From: an uncultured Poribacteria bacterium
GTDB taxonomy: Bacteria > Poribacteria > WGA-4E > WGA-3G
Length of the DNA: 64,000 nucleotides
Assembly (NCBI GenBank): GCA_951828515.1
Contig: OX639992.1
Coordinates: 1-64,000 of the forward strand
Direction: 5' to 3'
Below are positions 16,231-25,679 of the stretch, in pieces. The notes below the pieces were generated by a model, which worked only from the letters and a program-made list of their open reading frames with translations, was not told where the DNA came from and made no database searches. The position numbers and the translations under genes are program-made. How positions within the stretch are numbered: position 1 is the first letter of the stretch; every line of letters starts with the position of its first letter.

Positions 16231-19143
16231 CTATTTCAGGTGTTCCAAGTTTAATCCAGAAAGTGGTGTCAAATCACCTATCGGATTCCCTCTGATCCGC
16301 AATTCCCGCAGTTCCGTCAAACCCACTAAGGGATGTAGATCGGAAATGTCGTTATGTGCCAGATCCAAGATCCGAAGTTTTTTCAACCTCGCCAAGGGGC
16401 TTATATCCGAAACCTTACTATTCTCCAGAGTGAGTTCCTCTAAATTGATGAGATTCGCTAACGGACGCATGTCAAGGGTCGGCGTGTTTGGAAAGAGATC
16501 TGAGAGGTATAAACGTTCAAGCATCGTCAAATTAGCAAGTGGGCGGAGGTCAGTTATCGGATTGTCCCTAAAGTCGAGTTCCTTAAGATTCGTCGCAAAC
16601 TCTAAACCTGTGATGTCAGAAATTCCCTGACCCGCAACATCAATGTCCCCGACCTCCCGCATCTTCTCTTTTGTTAAGGGAACATCAGGTAGCAACCCGA
16701 TTTCACCCCGAACGGCGGTCCGTAATGCTGGGTCGGGCATCCATGCCGCAGCCAGATCTGTTTGTCCTGTTGTCTGACCGATAACATCGTATTTCAGGTT
16801 TGTAAGATTCAATCCAGAGAGTGGTGTCAAATCTTTTACCGGATTGCCTTTGAGCAACAACGTTTGTAATTCCGTCAGCCCTGATAGCGGTCGAATGTCG
16901 GAAATGCCACTATTTAAAAGATCCAAGGTTTGAAGTTCTTTCAACGCCGCCAACGGACTTATATCCGAAACCTTTATCGGATTATTAGAAATGTTGAGGT
17001 CTGTAAGATTCAATCCAGAGAGTGGTGTCAAATCTCTTATCGGATTTCTCTCAAGAAATAATTGCCACAGTTCCGTCAACCCCGCAAGTGGACTCACATC
17101 CTCAATTTGATTATTTGAGAGATGCAAGCGGCGAAGTTTCTTCAAGCCCATCAGCGGACGGATATCCGAAATCCAGTTTCCCTCCAGAGAAAGCATCTCT
17201 AAGTTAATGAGATTCGCTAACGGACGTAGATCGAGATTTGTCGGACGGACAGGGACATGCCAGAAATGAAACTCCACGAGTTGGGTCAGATTCGACAGTG
17301 GCCGTAAATCTGTTATCGGATTCTGACGCACATCCAGGCCCCTAAGATTCGTTGCGAACTCCAATCCTGTGATGTCCAGGATGCCTTTGTCATGCGCATT
17401 GAGAAAGCCCAACTTTAGTAGCCTTTCTTTCGTCAAGGGAATATCTGGTAGCAGTCCGATTTCACCCCGAATCACCGCTCGCAACGCCGGATCGGGCATC
17501 CATGCTTCGGAAGGTTGTGTTTGCCTCGCCGGATCCGATACAGCATCGTATTTCAACTCTGTGAGATTCAATCCTGACAGTGGTGTGAAATCTTTTATCG
17601 GATTCCCTTTGAGCAACACCATCTGCAATTCCGTCAGTCCCGTTAGTGGACTTAAGTCTCCAACGCGATTGTCTGTGAGGATGAGTTCCTTTAGGTTTTC
17701 CAAAGCTGCGAGCGGAACAACGTTTTCAATTTCGTTGTCAAAAAGGTCTAATACTTCTAAACTTTTCATATTCGCAAGTGGACTTAGATCGCTGATACGA
17801 TTGTCAGCCAAATTCAGGTAGGTCAGGGAAGTCAACGCCCTGAGGGAAGATACATCGGTCACTTGATTATTCCAGAGACTTAACCCGGTTAGATTCGTTA
17901 GGGGAACGAGAGGTCTCAGATCTGCGACTTGATTACCGCCTACATTAAGATCCGTCAGGGAAATAAGCATAGCGAGAGGCCTTAAGTCGGTAACATAATT
18001 ACCCTCATCCCCTAAATGTAAACCTACTAAATTTCGAGCGAATTCTAAACCCTTTATATTAGCAATACCTTTTCCTTCGACGTTTAGACGCTCCAACTCT
18101 TGCATACTATCCTTCGTCAAAGGTGCCATTGCGGGTAGCCTGAGTTCCTCTCGAATCGCAGCACGCAATGCGGGGTCGGGCATCCACGCGTGCGTATCTT
18201 TTGGATGCACCGGCGCGTCCGATGTTGAGTTCCTTGCAGAAACCTGTAAGCCGTTACTGTTGGTATTCTCAGCGGTAACGACAGCACGCCCAATTTGATT
18301 GCGCAGTGCTGGTTTCGCGTTAGTCTCTAAGACAGTAGACACATCCACGATCTCAATGGTCGGTTCAGATTCCGCCTCGAAACTATAGGGTTTCTGAAAA
18401 CGAGTGAGGTGTTGATTGCTGAATCCGATGAAAAATAGAATCAAAACCGCAGCGGCACCAAAAGCCGCCCAGGGGAGCAACGGTTTCGTAGCTGAGGGTG
18501 GGGTCAGTTTCAAGTCAGCGACTTGCTGCATGATGTTCTGGGTTAAATTCGCCGGTATCTGCACACCGCCGAGAACTTCTTGGACCAAGGCTTCTTCTTT
18601 CTCCCGCAAACGTTTGCGTGCCCGACTGAGCCGACTACTGATCGTCTTCACGGAAACGCCCAAGAACTTACTAATCTCCTTCATTGTCATTTCGCCGAGA
18701 TAGAAAAGCGTCATGACGGTGCGTTCACTCTCTGGCAGTTTTTCCAGAAGTTTTTTCACGACTTCACGCCGATGTTTCTCGGCTTCTGCCTCGCGGTGCT
18801 CCGACAAATAGTGAGTATAGGAGAGTTTTTCGACTTCATCCACGCGTGTATCCTCCAGCGATTGCATCGCAGATTTTTGCTTTCGCAGCCAATTCAAGCA
18901 CCGCCGATTCGCGATGACATAGAGCCATCCGGCAAATTGATGGGGATCTCTGAGCGTCGGGAGTTTTTTATACGCTTGGAGGAAGGTGTCTTGCGTAATC
19001 TCTTCAGCATAGTGAAAATCGCCGATCTTCCGCCATACCAGCGCATGAACGCTTTTTTGGTACTTTTCGACCAAGATGCTGAACGCTACATCATCGCCTG
19101 ATAAAATTCTCTGTATCAATTGAACATCGTCTTCTCTTTCCAT
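16231..19143 (-). CDS. membrane-anchored ECF sigma factor with LRR ectodomain
   Basis: 970 residues from the ATG at 19143 (GGAGA upstream). Residues 1-90 are sigma region 2 (VEKYQKSVHALVWRKIGD, EEITQDTFLQAYKKL, FAGWLYVIANR), about 125-180 region 4 (LPESERTVMTLFYLGEMTMK, then ISKFLGVSVKTISSRLSRAR), 223-241 one hydrophobic helix (LLPWAAFGAAAVLILFFIG). After a linker come three LRR blocks, each opened by WMPDPALR and LTKE/LTKD. The topology implied is sigma part in the cytoplasm and LRRs outside. It could direct RNA polymerase only if released by proteolysis or acting at the membrane. The LRRs resemble those of the neighbouring secreted proteins. A sister protein with a glycosidase ectodomain is encoded at 34097-36799. 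No separate anti-sigma gene is visible. Confidence 0.88.
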   Translation of the reverse strand: MEREDDVQLIQRILSGDDVAFSILVEKYQKSVHALVWRKIGDFHYAEEITQDTFLQAYKKLPTLRDPHQFAGWLYVIANRRCLNWLRKQKSAMQSLEDTRVDEVEKLSYTHYLSEHREAEAEKHRREVVKKLLEKLPESERTVMTLFYLGEMTMKEISKFLGVSVKTISSRLSRARKRLREKEEALVQEVLGGVQIPANLTQNIMQQVADLKLTPPSATKPLLPWAAFGAAAVLILFFIGFSNQHLTRFQKPYSFEAESEPTIEIVDVSTVLETNAKPALRNQIGRAVVTAENTNSNGLQVSARNSTSDAPVHPKDTHAWMPDPALRAAIREELRLPAMAPLTKDSMQELERLNVEGKGIANIKGLEFARNLVGLHLGDEGNYVTDLRPLAMLISLTDLNVGGNQVADLRPLVPLTNLTGLSLWNNQVTDVSSLRALTSLTYLNLADNRISDLSPLANMKSLEVLDLFDNEIENVVPLAALENLKELILTDNRVGDLSPLTGLTELQMVLLKGNPIKDFTPLSGLNLTELKYDAVSDPARQTQPSEAWMPDPALRAVIRGEIGLLPDIPLTKERLLKLGFLNAHDKGILDITGLEFATNLRGLDVRQNPITDLRPLSNLTQLVEFHFWHVPVRPTNLDLRPLANLINLEMLSLEGNWISDIRPLMGLKKLRRLHLSNNQIEDVSPLAGLTELWQLFLERNPIRDLTPLSGLNLTDLNISNNPIKVSDISPLAALKELQTLDLLNSGISDIRPLSGLTELQTLLLKGNPVKDLTPLSGLNLTNLKYDVIGQTTGQTDLAAAWMPDPALRTAVRGEIGLLPDVPLTKEKMREVGDIDVAGQGISDITGLEFATNLKELDFRDNPITDLRPLANLTMLERLYLSDLFPNTPTLDMRPLANLINLEELTLENSKVSDISPLARLKKLRILDLAHNDISDLHPLVGLTELRELRIRGNPIGDLTPLSGLNLEHLK

Positions 19144-19548
19144 CAGGATTCTCCATGATTCATAAACAGGTTTCGCAGCCTGGAACGTCCCCTTTTCTGG
19201 CAATCACCAAAAAAGAGCACTCCGTGTGATACATGCTTTCGTAACAGACTGTCTGTGCTGAGAGGTTCCCCAATCGGACGCAGTAAACACGCATCCGACA
19301 CGCTGTCTTTATTTGCAAGGATCGCGTTGTCAATATCTGTAGGCAGGTGTCGTTTATGTGCTGCATTTGCAGGCAATTGTAGCATATAGAATTCACAGAT
19401 TGAACCATTTAATGTGGGACCTTACCTTCCCCTGTTATTAAAGACACAATTTTTTATCAAAAGCCTGCACTAATCTAACGCAAGTCGCTATTTTTAAAGA
19501 ATTAGAAATAGTATTCATACCTCTCAAACGAGCCGTTAAAGATAGAAA

Positions 19549-19583
19549 GGGTGGAAATCCTCTAACTTCCACCCTCCTTTTTT
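19549..19583. terminator. hairpin, probable terminator
   Basis: GGGTGGAA pairs with TTCCACCC; on the plus strand TCCTTTTTTA follows, on the minus strand TTTCTATCTTT. It lies about 120 bases past the stop of paralogue 3 (minus strand). The better U-tract is on the plus strand, so its direction is uncertain. Confidence 0.5.
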
Positions 19584-19591
19584 ATTTCTTC

Positions 19592-19681
19592 AGGACTTAC
19601 GCAAAACCAGTAAATTTCATATATTCGGACGCATTCGGTGCGGTTAGGAAACCACACCTACCAAGGAAGTGCGTAAGTCCT
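19592..19681. repeat. small inverted-repeat element, AGGACTTACGCA termini
   Basis: A 90-bp unit with perfect 12-bp terminal inverted repeats (AGGACTTACGCA / TGCGTAAGTCCT). The inner right part (GGTGCGGTTAGGAAACCACACCTACCAAGGAAGTGCG as a landmark region) is related to 1219-1290, and a terminus-like TTTGCGTAAGTCCTG occurs at about 11883. Confidence 0.65.
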
Positions 19682-19700
19682 ATTCTTTATCAATGCCTTC

Positions 19701-22700
19701 CTACTTCAAAATCAGCATTTTGCGCAGGAGCGACAGATGATCCGCCTGCAGTTGGTAGAAATAGACACCACTGGCAACGCGTTCACCGACAGTGTTTCTG
19801 CCGTCCCAATACGCCGCGCGACTCTGACTCGTGTAGTAGCCTTCACGTTGATGTCCGAGATCCAAACGCCGGATGACGGTGCCGCGTGTGTCATAGATAG
19901 TGATTGTTACCTCACTGGGATTCGCTAAATGATACGGTATCCATGTCTCTGGATTGAACGGATTCGGATAGTTCGCAAGCAGTATTGTCTCTTCTGGTAT
20001 TAGCGATGCCAAGAGGCGTTGAAGGTTCGCAATACCCTGTTGGAAGACGATAGAACCGTCATCTTCAAGTTGCGCTTGTTCTATCCACACCTGAACCATT
20101 TCCGGATTCAACTCCTCTATGTTGTCCACAGTGAGCATCGAAGGCGCAGCTGAGGCGTTTGACGCACCCATGTTCTGCGCGACAAGGATGAGATCCAAGA
20201 TGTTAACAATCCCGTCGCCATTTAGGTCAACATCGGAGTTGGCGGGGACGGTTTTTCCAAGGTGGCGAGCCACAAGCACCATATCCAGAATACTCACCTG
20301 ACCATCCCGATTCACATCCCCAGTAATCTGTTCTCCTCCTACAGTGATAATGACCTCGTGCGGTCCTGCATCGATGGGCTTACCGGTGAGAGCAGCGAGT
20401 TGAAAGTTATCGAGTCTCAATTGCGTTTGTCCAAGTGCTTTCGCTGTAAATGTTACTGACAACAGCGTGCCTGTGCCACTGACTCCCTCTTCGCCGAGTC
20501 GCGCTGAACTCAGACCTTTAATTTTACCCGATCGATTGTCAATAGTTCCTCTCTGGAAGAAGGTCGCTTCGCCGTCTGTTTTCAGAAAGTCTCCTTCGTT
20601 GACTTCAACGGCTTCAAGCACAGTGGTGTCATAAGCCATATCAAATTGCCATCCCGCTAAATTGTAGATATCTTCTGCCCTAATTTCAAGCGTGAAGGTA
20701 TCACCGGCATCGATGATAGGTTGGGAAAAAGCGTATCCGACACGCGGGTTTAACACGGTATACTCTGCCTCAGGGTTAAACCCCCAAAAACCGTTACCCC
20801 CCGTTCGTGTTGCAACTAACAAGACATTTACGCCCTCTTTGAGCGTAACAGGAACGAAGTGTTGGTAATCTTCACCGCGTGCCCCGCGAAGTTTCTCATG
20901 AACTAAAGTACCGTTGAGCCACGCTTTACCGCCCCCGTCATTACCCGCAAACAGCGTTACCTCTTGTTGCCGGGGTGAATACAGGACGATACATCCATAA
21001 ATAACGCCGTGCACAAAAGGGCCTGCTAACACCTCTGCTGTTAATACCGTCTCAATGTTATTCCGCCCTGTAGATGATATTGTGCCGGAATACCAGACGT
21101 TATTTCCAACAGGGTTCCCTTCAGTCGCGCCATGGGTTGAAACCTTCTGTTCTGTTACCTTGCCACCACTCGCTTCTGCGAGAACATCTAAATTTGCGAG
21201 GAGATCATCTGTAGGGTGCTCCAGCTTGCCCACAACAGCACTTCTAATATCTGCCTCTGGCACCAGTACCCATAACCAAGGACCCTCTATTTTGGGACCG
21301 CCTTGAGGAAAACCTGGATTGGTGTGATTAATAATCGTTACATCCTCACTGAATCCATCTAAAGGCGAAAAGTCAGATATCTCATTTCCACCAATGTGCA
21401 ACCATGTTAAGTTCTTTAACTTTGCAAGGGGCGATATATCCGATATATTGTTTTCCGAAAGCTCAAGCCACTTTAAATCGGTCAACTCAGCTAAGGGCGA
21501 TATATCGGATATGGGGTTGCCGGCAACACGTAAGCGTGTTAACCCGGTTAATTTCGCCACAGGGGAGACATCCGATACGCCGCCCCCGAGCAAATACAGT
21601 TCTTTCAAATTTTTTGCGCCTTCCAGGGTTGATACATCCGGCTTCCCACCACAAATATCTATGACCTCGAGTTCTACGAGTGGCGACAGGTTGGATACGG
21701 GATTGCCCCAAGAATCAAATCTCTTCAAGTTCGGCAATCCTGCCAGAGGTGAGAGATCGGATATGTTGTTATGACTCACCTTTACATGTCTAAGATTTTT
21801 TAATCCTGTCAGCGGCGATAAGTCCGTTATTTCATTGCCACTGATATCTAAGAGATCCAGTTTCATTAATCCCTCTATGGGGGATAAGTCAGATATTTGG
21901 TTCCCCTGAATTTTTAACCATTCCAAATTTGTTGCAAACTCAAGTCCCGTCAAATCGCTGATACCCGTTTCTTCAGGAAAAATCCGCTCCAATGTCGTCA
22001 TCTCTTCCACTGTAATTGGGGCGTTTGGTGTTTTTCCGAGTTCTTCTTCAATGAACGCACGCAAATTCGGGTCGGGGATGTAGACAGACGCTCCAGGGAT
22101 ACGTTCCGTCTGCTGGTCAACAGAAATAGCGACATCTGGGAAATCCAACGCAAACACGATTTCACTAAACCTCGATGTCCATGTATCTCTTTTCATCGTG
22201 CCATTTTCTAAGACTAACACCCCTAAATTTTTCAAATTCGCGGAGGCACGCATCCTTTTCAGAAACGCCTCGGTTTCCAACCCAACGGCAGCAGCGGCAT
22301 GCGCCGCAGCAACAGGTCTTTGAAACGCCTCGTGGAATCGCTGAACGGGTTCAATCCCACCAAAGACACCGCCTGTCGCTTCAAGTGCCTGCCTGTAACG
22401 CGCAGTATCTTCGTTCACCAAACGATCCATAGTGGCTTTATCAGTATAGAGTTGCAACGCCCTGTTTTTGTTAAAAGGCGGATTCGCGTTCCGTTGAATA
22501 ACACCCCGGACCGTATCTTGGAAATCTTTCATCCCTTCGGTGTGGCACCCGATACAGGAGAGTCCGTTGCGGACGGTCGGGTCGCTCGCCGCCGGATTGG
22601 AAACGATGTCTATCGGTGCCGCGTCGAGTCGTCTGCCACCGGCATCCGCGAGGTAGTACGCCTGCAATCCGTTAGGAAGGTTGAAAATGTTTTCGCCACC

Positions 22701-23780
22701 GTCGTGTGTGAAAGACAAAGGATGTGTAAAGATATTTTGTGTTCCTACGCTCCCAGCAAAGTCGTAACTCTTCCAATACGCCCCGTATCGAGATTCATGA
22801 CGTTCCACAACGCGATTGTGATTGGACACGCCGGAATCGTTGAAACCCGCACGCCAAACGCGCTTTCCCGCTGCATTCCGAATATTTTCGACCACATTCA
22901 CCTCAAGCCGTGTCTCTAACTCCTGATCGGTTTCTGGCAGGTCTAAGATGTCATGATACAGCGGTGGCAAGGAGGCTGTTGCGATAAACCAATCCACGTG
23001 GACAAACGGGACTTCGCAGTTCATCTCTTCGCGCAAACGCGCCAGTTTTTCACGGAGGTTCGTTTGCGTTGGCGCGTTGAATTCAACCTCATAAGGATAC
23101 TCCGCCTCAATCAGGGTCCATCGATTGGTTCCGACTTCCCATTCGTAGTCTCGGAGATCAATATAGAAGATCGTTTCTTCCGGATCAATCGGTCGTGGGA
23201 CTTTAATAGTGCGTCCCCAAGAGAGACTATTGACGAGTTTCGAGAGTGCTCGCTGATAGGCGTGGAGTGCTTCCGCACTTTCACCAGCGTTATAGAGGTG
23301 TGTGAGCGTAAAATAACGCGCAAAGGGACGGGCAAACGGTGAAAGCGAGTTGATGTGCTTCTCAATACTCTCAAGCATCTCTTTGGGTGTAATGAAGGAG
23401 CCATCTGCTTCGACGGTGTCCTCCCAATTCGGCGCGCCTGCTTGAATCCAATTACCAATCGTCAGAATCGCCGCTGGTGGCAGTTGGGGTTGACCCAACG
23501 GCATCCGTTTTGCAGGATCGTTTGTGAGGAGTCGCTTATAGAGTTCAGATTCAATCGCTGGTTTCCCCGGAACAACTGTCCCAGCTTCGATGAGTGCTGT
23601 GTGATCAATGATAATTTCCTCGGTAAACGCTCCGTGTTCTCCATGGCAGTTGAGGCAACTTTGCTCAAAGATCGCATACGCCTGTTGCGCGAGGTCCTGT
23701 TGCGCATTAACACCGTGAAAATTGCCCAAAATGAGGGGCAACAGGGAAACAAATGTGATAAAAATTTTCCAGTTTTTCAT
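19701..23780 (-). CDS. secreted cytochrome c / LRR / cohesin / dockerin protein, paralogue 3
   Basis: 1,359 residues with a clear AAGGAG site before the ATG at 23780. The signal peptide MKNWKIFITFVSLLPLILG is nearly that of paralogues 1 and 4. Haem motifs CLNCHGEHG and CIGCHTEGMK, LRRs with a DICGG insert, the beta segment GGGKAWLNGTLVHEK, a cohesin-like domain (DTFTLEIRAEDIYNLAGWQF), a dockerin (DVNRDGQVSILD and DLNGDGIVNILD) and the terminal tail (YPNPFNPETW to KMLILK) are all intact. It is closest to paralogue 1 in LRR and cohesin regions. It follows a GHL15-like dockerin enzyme by about 120 bases, so scaffold-like and enzyme genes alternate here. Confidence 0.85.
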   Translation of the reverse strand: MKNWKIFITFVSLLPLILGNFHGVNAQQDLAQQAYAIFEQSCLNCHGEHGAFTEEIIIDHTALIEAGTVVPGKPAIESELYKRLLTNDPAKRMPLGQPQLPPAAILTIGNWIQAGAPNWEDTVEADGSFITPKEMLESIEKHINSLSPFARPFARYFTLTHLYNAGESAEALHAYQRALSKLVNSLSWGRTIKVPRPIDPEETIFYIDLRDYEWEVGTNRWTLIEAEYPYEVEFNAPTQTNLREKLARLREEMNCEVPFVHVDWFIATASLPPLYHDILDLPETDQELETRLEVNVVENIRNAAGKRVWRAGFNDSGVSNHNRVVERHESRYGAYWKSYDFAGSVGTQNIFTHPLSFTHDGGENIFNLPNGLQAYYLADAGGRRLDAAPIDIVSNPAASDPTVRNGLSCIGCHTEGMKDFQDTVRGVIQRNANPPFNKNRALQLYTDKATMDRLVNEDTARYRQALEATGGVFGGIEPVQRFHEAFQRPVAAAHAAAAVGLETEAFLKRMRASANLKNLGVLVLENGTMKRDTWTSRFSEIVFALDFPDVAISVDQQTERIPGASVYIPDPNLRAFIEEELGKTPNAPITVEEMTTLERIFPEETGISDLTGLEFATNLEWLKIQGNQISDLSPIEGLMKLDLLDISGNEITDLSPLTGLKNLRHVKVSHNNISDLSPLAGLPNLKRFDSWGNPVSNLSPLVELEVIDICGGKPDVSTLEGAKNLKELYLLGGGVSDVSPVAKLTGLTRLRVAGNPISDISPLAELTDLKWLELSENNISDISPLAKLKNLTWLHIGGNEISDFSPLDGFSEDVTIINHTNPGFPQGGPKIEGPWLWVLVPEADIRSAVVGKLEHPTDDLLANLDVLAEASGGKVTEQKVSTHGATEGNPVGNNVWYSGTISSTGRNNIETVLTAEVLAGPFVHGVIYGCIVLYSPRQQEVTLFAGNDGGGKAWLNGTLVHEKLRGARGEDYQHFVPVTLKEGVNVLLVATRTGGNGFWGFNPEAEYTVLNPRVGYAFSQPIIDAGDTFTLEIRAEDIYNLAGWQFDMAYDTTVLEAVEVNEGDFLKTDGEATFFQRGTIDNRSGKIKGLSSARLGEEGVSGTGTLLSVTFTAKALGQTQLRLDNFQLAALTGKPIDAGPHEVIITVGGEQITGDVNRDGQVSILDMVLVARHLGKTVPANSDVDLNGDGIVNILDLILVAQNMGASNASAAPSMLTVDNIEELNPEMVQVWIEQAQLEDDGSIVFQQGIANLQRLLASLIPEETILLANYPNPFNPETWIPYHLANPSEVTITIYDTRGTVIRRLDLGHQREGYYTSQSRAAYWDGRNTVGERVASGVYFYQLQADHLSLLRKMLILK

Positions 23781-23903
23781 GTATTTTCTCCTTGTACTTA
23801 AGGGTTGGTTCGCAATCTATAGGGGTAATCCCAAGTGTTGTAAAATGAAATCTTCGGTAGAGAACTATCGTAAGCCATAAATTTAGATTTACACGATATG
23901 AGT

Positions 23904-25418
23904 TTACTCAAAGGCATTTGCCACAGCAACCAAGTCAAGAATGTTTACCGTGCCATCCCCATTGACATCCGGAGCATCTTTCCCAAAGGCATTAGCCACA
24001 GCAACCAAGTCAAGAATGTTTACCACCCCATCATCGTTCACATCCGCTGGCGGGGAGGTTTCTAACCCCGATTTTGATTTCAAATATATCTCTCCATCTA
24101 AATCGGGAATCGTATGCGAGCGTTGGTCCTTTACACCGCTCGCAACGCCTGACACCGCTTCCGGGAACTCTATCCGCTGTTCCTTGCCAGAGCGGTTGTA
24201 GACTGCCCAGCCGTTGGTAAACTCTCGAATAAATAAGCCATCAACGCCCTCGTAGATTTGTCCTTTTTCGCCGATAGGTTGACCGAGATCGGCATCATAG
24301 AAGGGATACCAGTATTGTTGATGGTGATGAATGTGATATTCACCCCTTGCGTGTTCCTGTGTGTGTCCTTCCCACATCTCGTAAGCGTGTGGGTGATCTT
24401 CATAGGGACCTATAATTCCGGTTGTATACGCGACGTAGCCATTAGAATGCGTGTGGCTCAACGTCGTAAAAGCGCGTGCCTGTCGCTGGTTCTCTGAACT
24501 GTCAGGGGGTTGGCTCGCAATACCAAATGCTTCGAGGCAGTTGACTTGTGGGTATCTGAAGTTTTCTTCAAACCACAACAAGGCGTTTTCAATGCCAATG
24601 AAATGTTCGCGAGCATGTGCTTTTCCGATTCCCGTCCTGCCGTCATAAAGTGTTTCCATAAACGCCCCATTGATATAAGGGGCGGAGCGTGGAATTTTAT
24701 CGTCCGTATTGACCAGAATAAGAAAATCATCGCCAACCGCCTCCCGAATGCGTCTGACGAGTGAAACGAGCGCATCTGCCCGATTGCCGTGATACAGATG
24801 TCCTGCACCATCTACCCCTGTAATCGCTTCGTTATCTTCATTTTCACCCCACCAATCCATGAAAATCCCATCAAAAATACCACACTTCGCGATCGCAAGA
24901 GCCTGTTGGACGAGATGGTCTTGGGCACCGGGGAGCGTATAGTCTATGAGAAGTGCATCCCAGCCTTCGTCTTCAATTCTATTTCCCACTTTATCTCTCA
25001 GCCAATAGGACCAATCTTCAGGATAAGATTTTGAACTCGTGCCATAGTAGTCTAAACCTGTAAGAAGTAGAAAGTTTGGATTTAGTTTCTGTACTTCATT
25101 TCTCTCTTGATAAGCGTACCAAAGGGGGCCCTCCACGACTAATTGTGGTTGCGGGAAATGCCGCGTTGACACCGCTCGGAAAGCAGTACCAGTCATAAAT
25201 AAATCGCGATAGGCTAACATCTCTTTGTGATATGACCATTCCCATACATCATCGGGGCGCGGTAGATTTACAAGGTCAAACTGCGAAAGTCCAAAGACCG
25301 AGGGGTATGACCTATTTTCAATCCGTTCAATGATGGAAGGTCTGTCAACAATACAGACTTCTTTGGCATAAACACTGGTCGCAACGCATAACCAAAGCAC
25401 TATCAGAATACATCTCAT
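23904..25418 (-). CDS. GHL15-like putative glycosidase with C-terminal dockerin
   Basis: 504 residues from the ATG at 25418 (GAAGG upstream; a longer in-frame extension lacks a signal peptide at its start). Signal peptide MRCILIVLWLCVATSVYA. The body resembles hypothetical glycosyl hydrolase family GHL15: NRSYPSVFGLSQFDLVNLPR, then AKCGIFDGIFMDWWGENED with the likely catalytic acidic residues at the end of a beta strand, then SAPYINGAFMETLYDG and QYWYPFYDADLGQPIGEKGQ. The last 50 residues are a dockerin ([24 protein letters not shown]). The enzyme would act on an extracellular polysaccharide of unknown type and could be held by cohesin domains of the neighbouring large proteins. A homologous gene lies at 32127, and the same domain is fused to the sigma factor at 34097. 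Confidence 0.8.
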   Translation of the reverse strand: MRCILIVLWLCVATSVYAKEVCIVDRPSIIERIENRSYPSVFGLSQFDLVNLPRPDDVWEWSYHKEMLAYRDLFMTGTAFRAVSTRHFPQPQLVVEGPLWYAYQERNEVQKLNPNFLLLTGLDYYGTSSKSYPEDWSYWLRDKVGNRIEDEGWDALLIDYTLPGAQDHLVQQALAIAKCGIFDGIFMDWWGENEDNEAITGVDGAGHLYHGNRADALVSLVRRIREAVGDDFLILVNTDDKIPRSAPYINGAFMETLYDGRTGIGKAHAREHFIGIENALLWFEENFRYPQVNCLEAFGIASQPPDSSENQRQARAFTTLSHTHSNGYVAYTTGIIGPYEDHPHAYEMWEGHTQEHARGEYHIHHHQQYWYPFYDADLGQPIGEKGQIYEGVDGLFIREFTNGWAVYNRSGKEQRIEFPEAVSGVASGVKDQRSHTIPDLDGEIYLKSKSGLETSPPADVNDDGVVNILDLVAVANAFGKDAPDVNGDGTVNILDLVAVANAFE

Positions 25419-25440
25419 ATTTACCTTCACGGAACACAGT

Positions 25441-25605
25441 CTAAGGATTTCCAAAAGCATTCGCTACAATCACAAGATCAAGGATGTTCATTGTGCCATC
25501 ACCATTGACATCTGGTGCATCCTTACCAAAGGCATTTGCGATGGCGACGAGATCCAGGATATTGACGGTTCCATCCCTATTGACATCGGAGATGGTTTTT
25601 TCCAA
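25441..25605 (-). pseudogene. orphan dockerin fragment
   Basis: In one frame on the minus strand from about 25605 to the TAG at 25441: [20 protein letters not shown] and DVNGDGTMNILDLVIVANAF, a complete two-loop dockerin with no catalytic domain before it. An in-frame TAA stands shortly upstream and only weak initiators (TTG) are available. It ends 23 bases before the next gene's ATG. It is most likely the tail of a lost dockerin-bearing enzyme, or left by recombination between dockerin repeats. Confidence 0.75.
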
Positions 25606-25679
25606 AACAATAAAACTTTAGGAGATATTTGTATTTTCATCAATTGACTCCTTATGAATCTGTTTTATTTCAGAGTATG

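Larger units (their letters stand above)
19144..19700. other. intergenic region upstream of the sigma-LRR gene
   Basis: Apart from a hairpin (19549-19583) and a 90-bp inverted-repeat element (19592-19681), nothing is recognised. The 300 bases directly upstream of the sigma gene presumably hold its promoter, but I see no convincing match. Confidence 0.5.
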
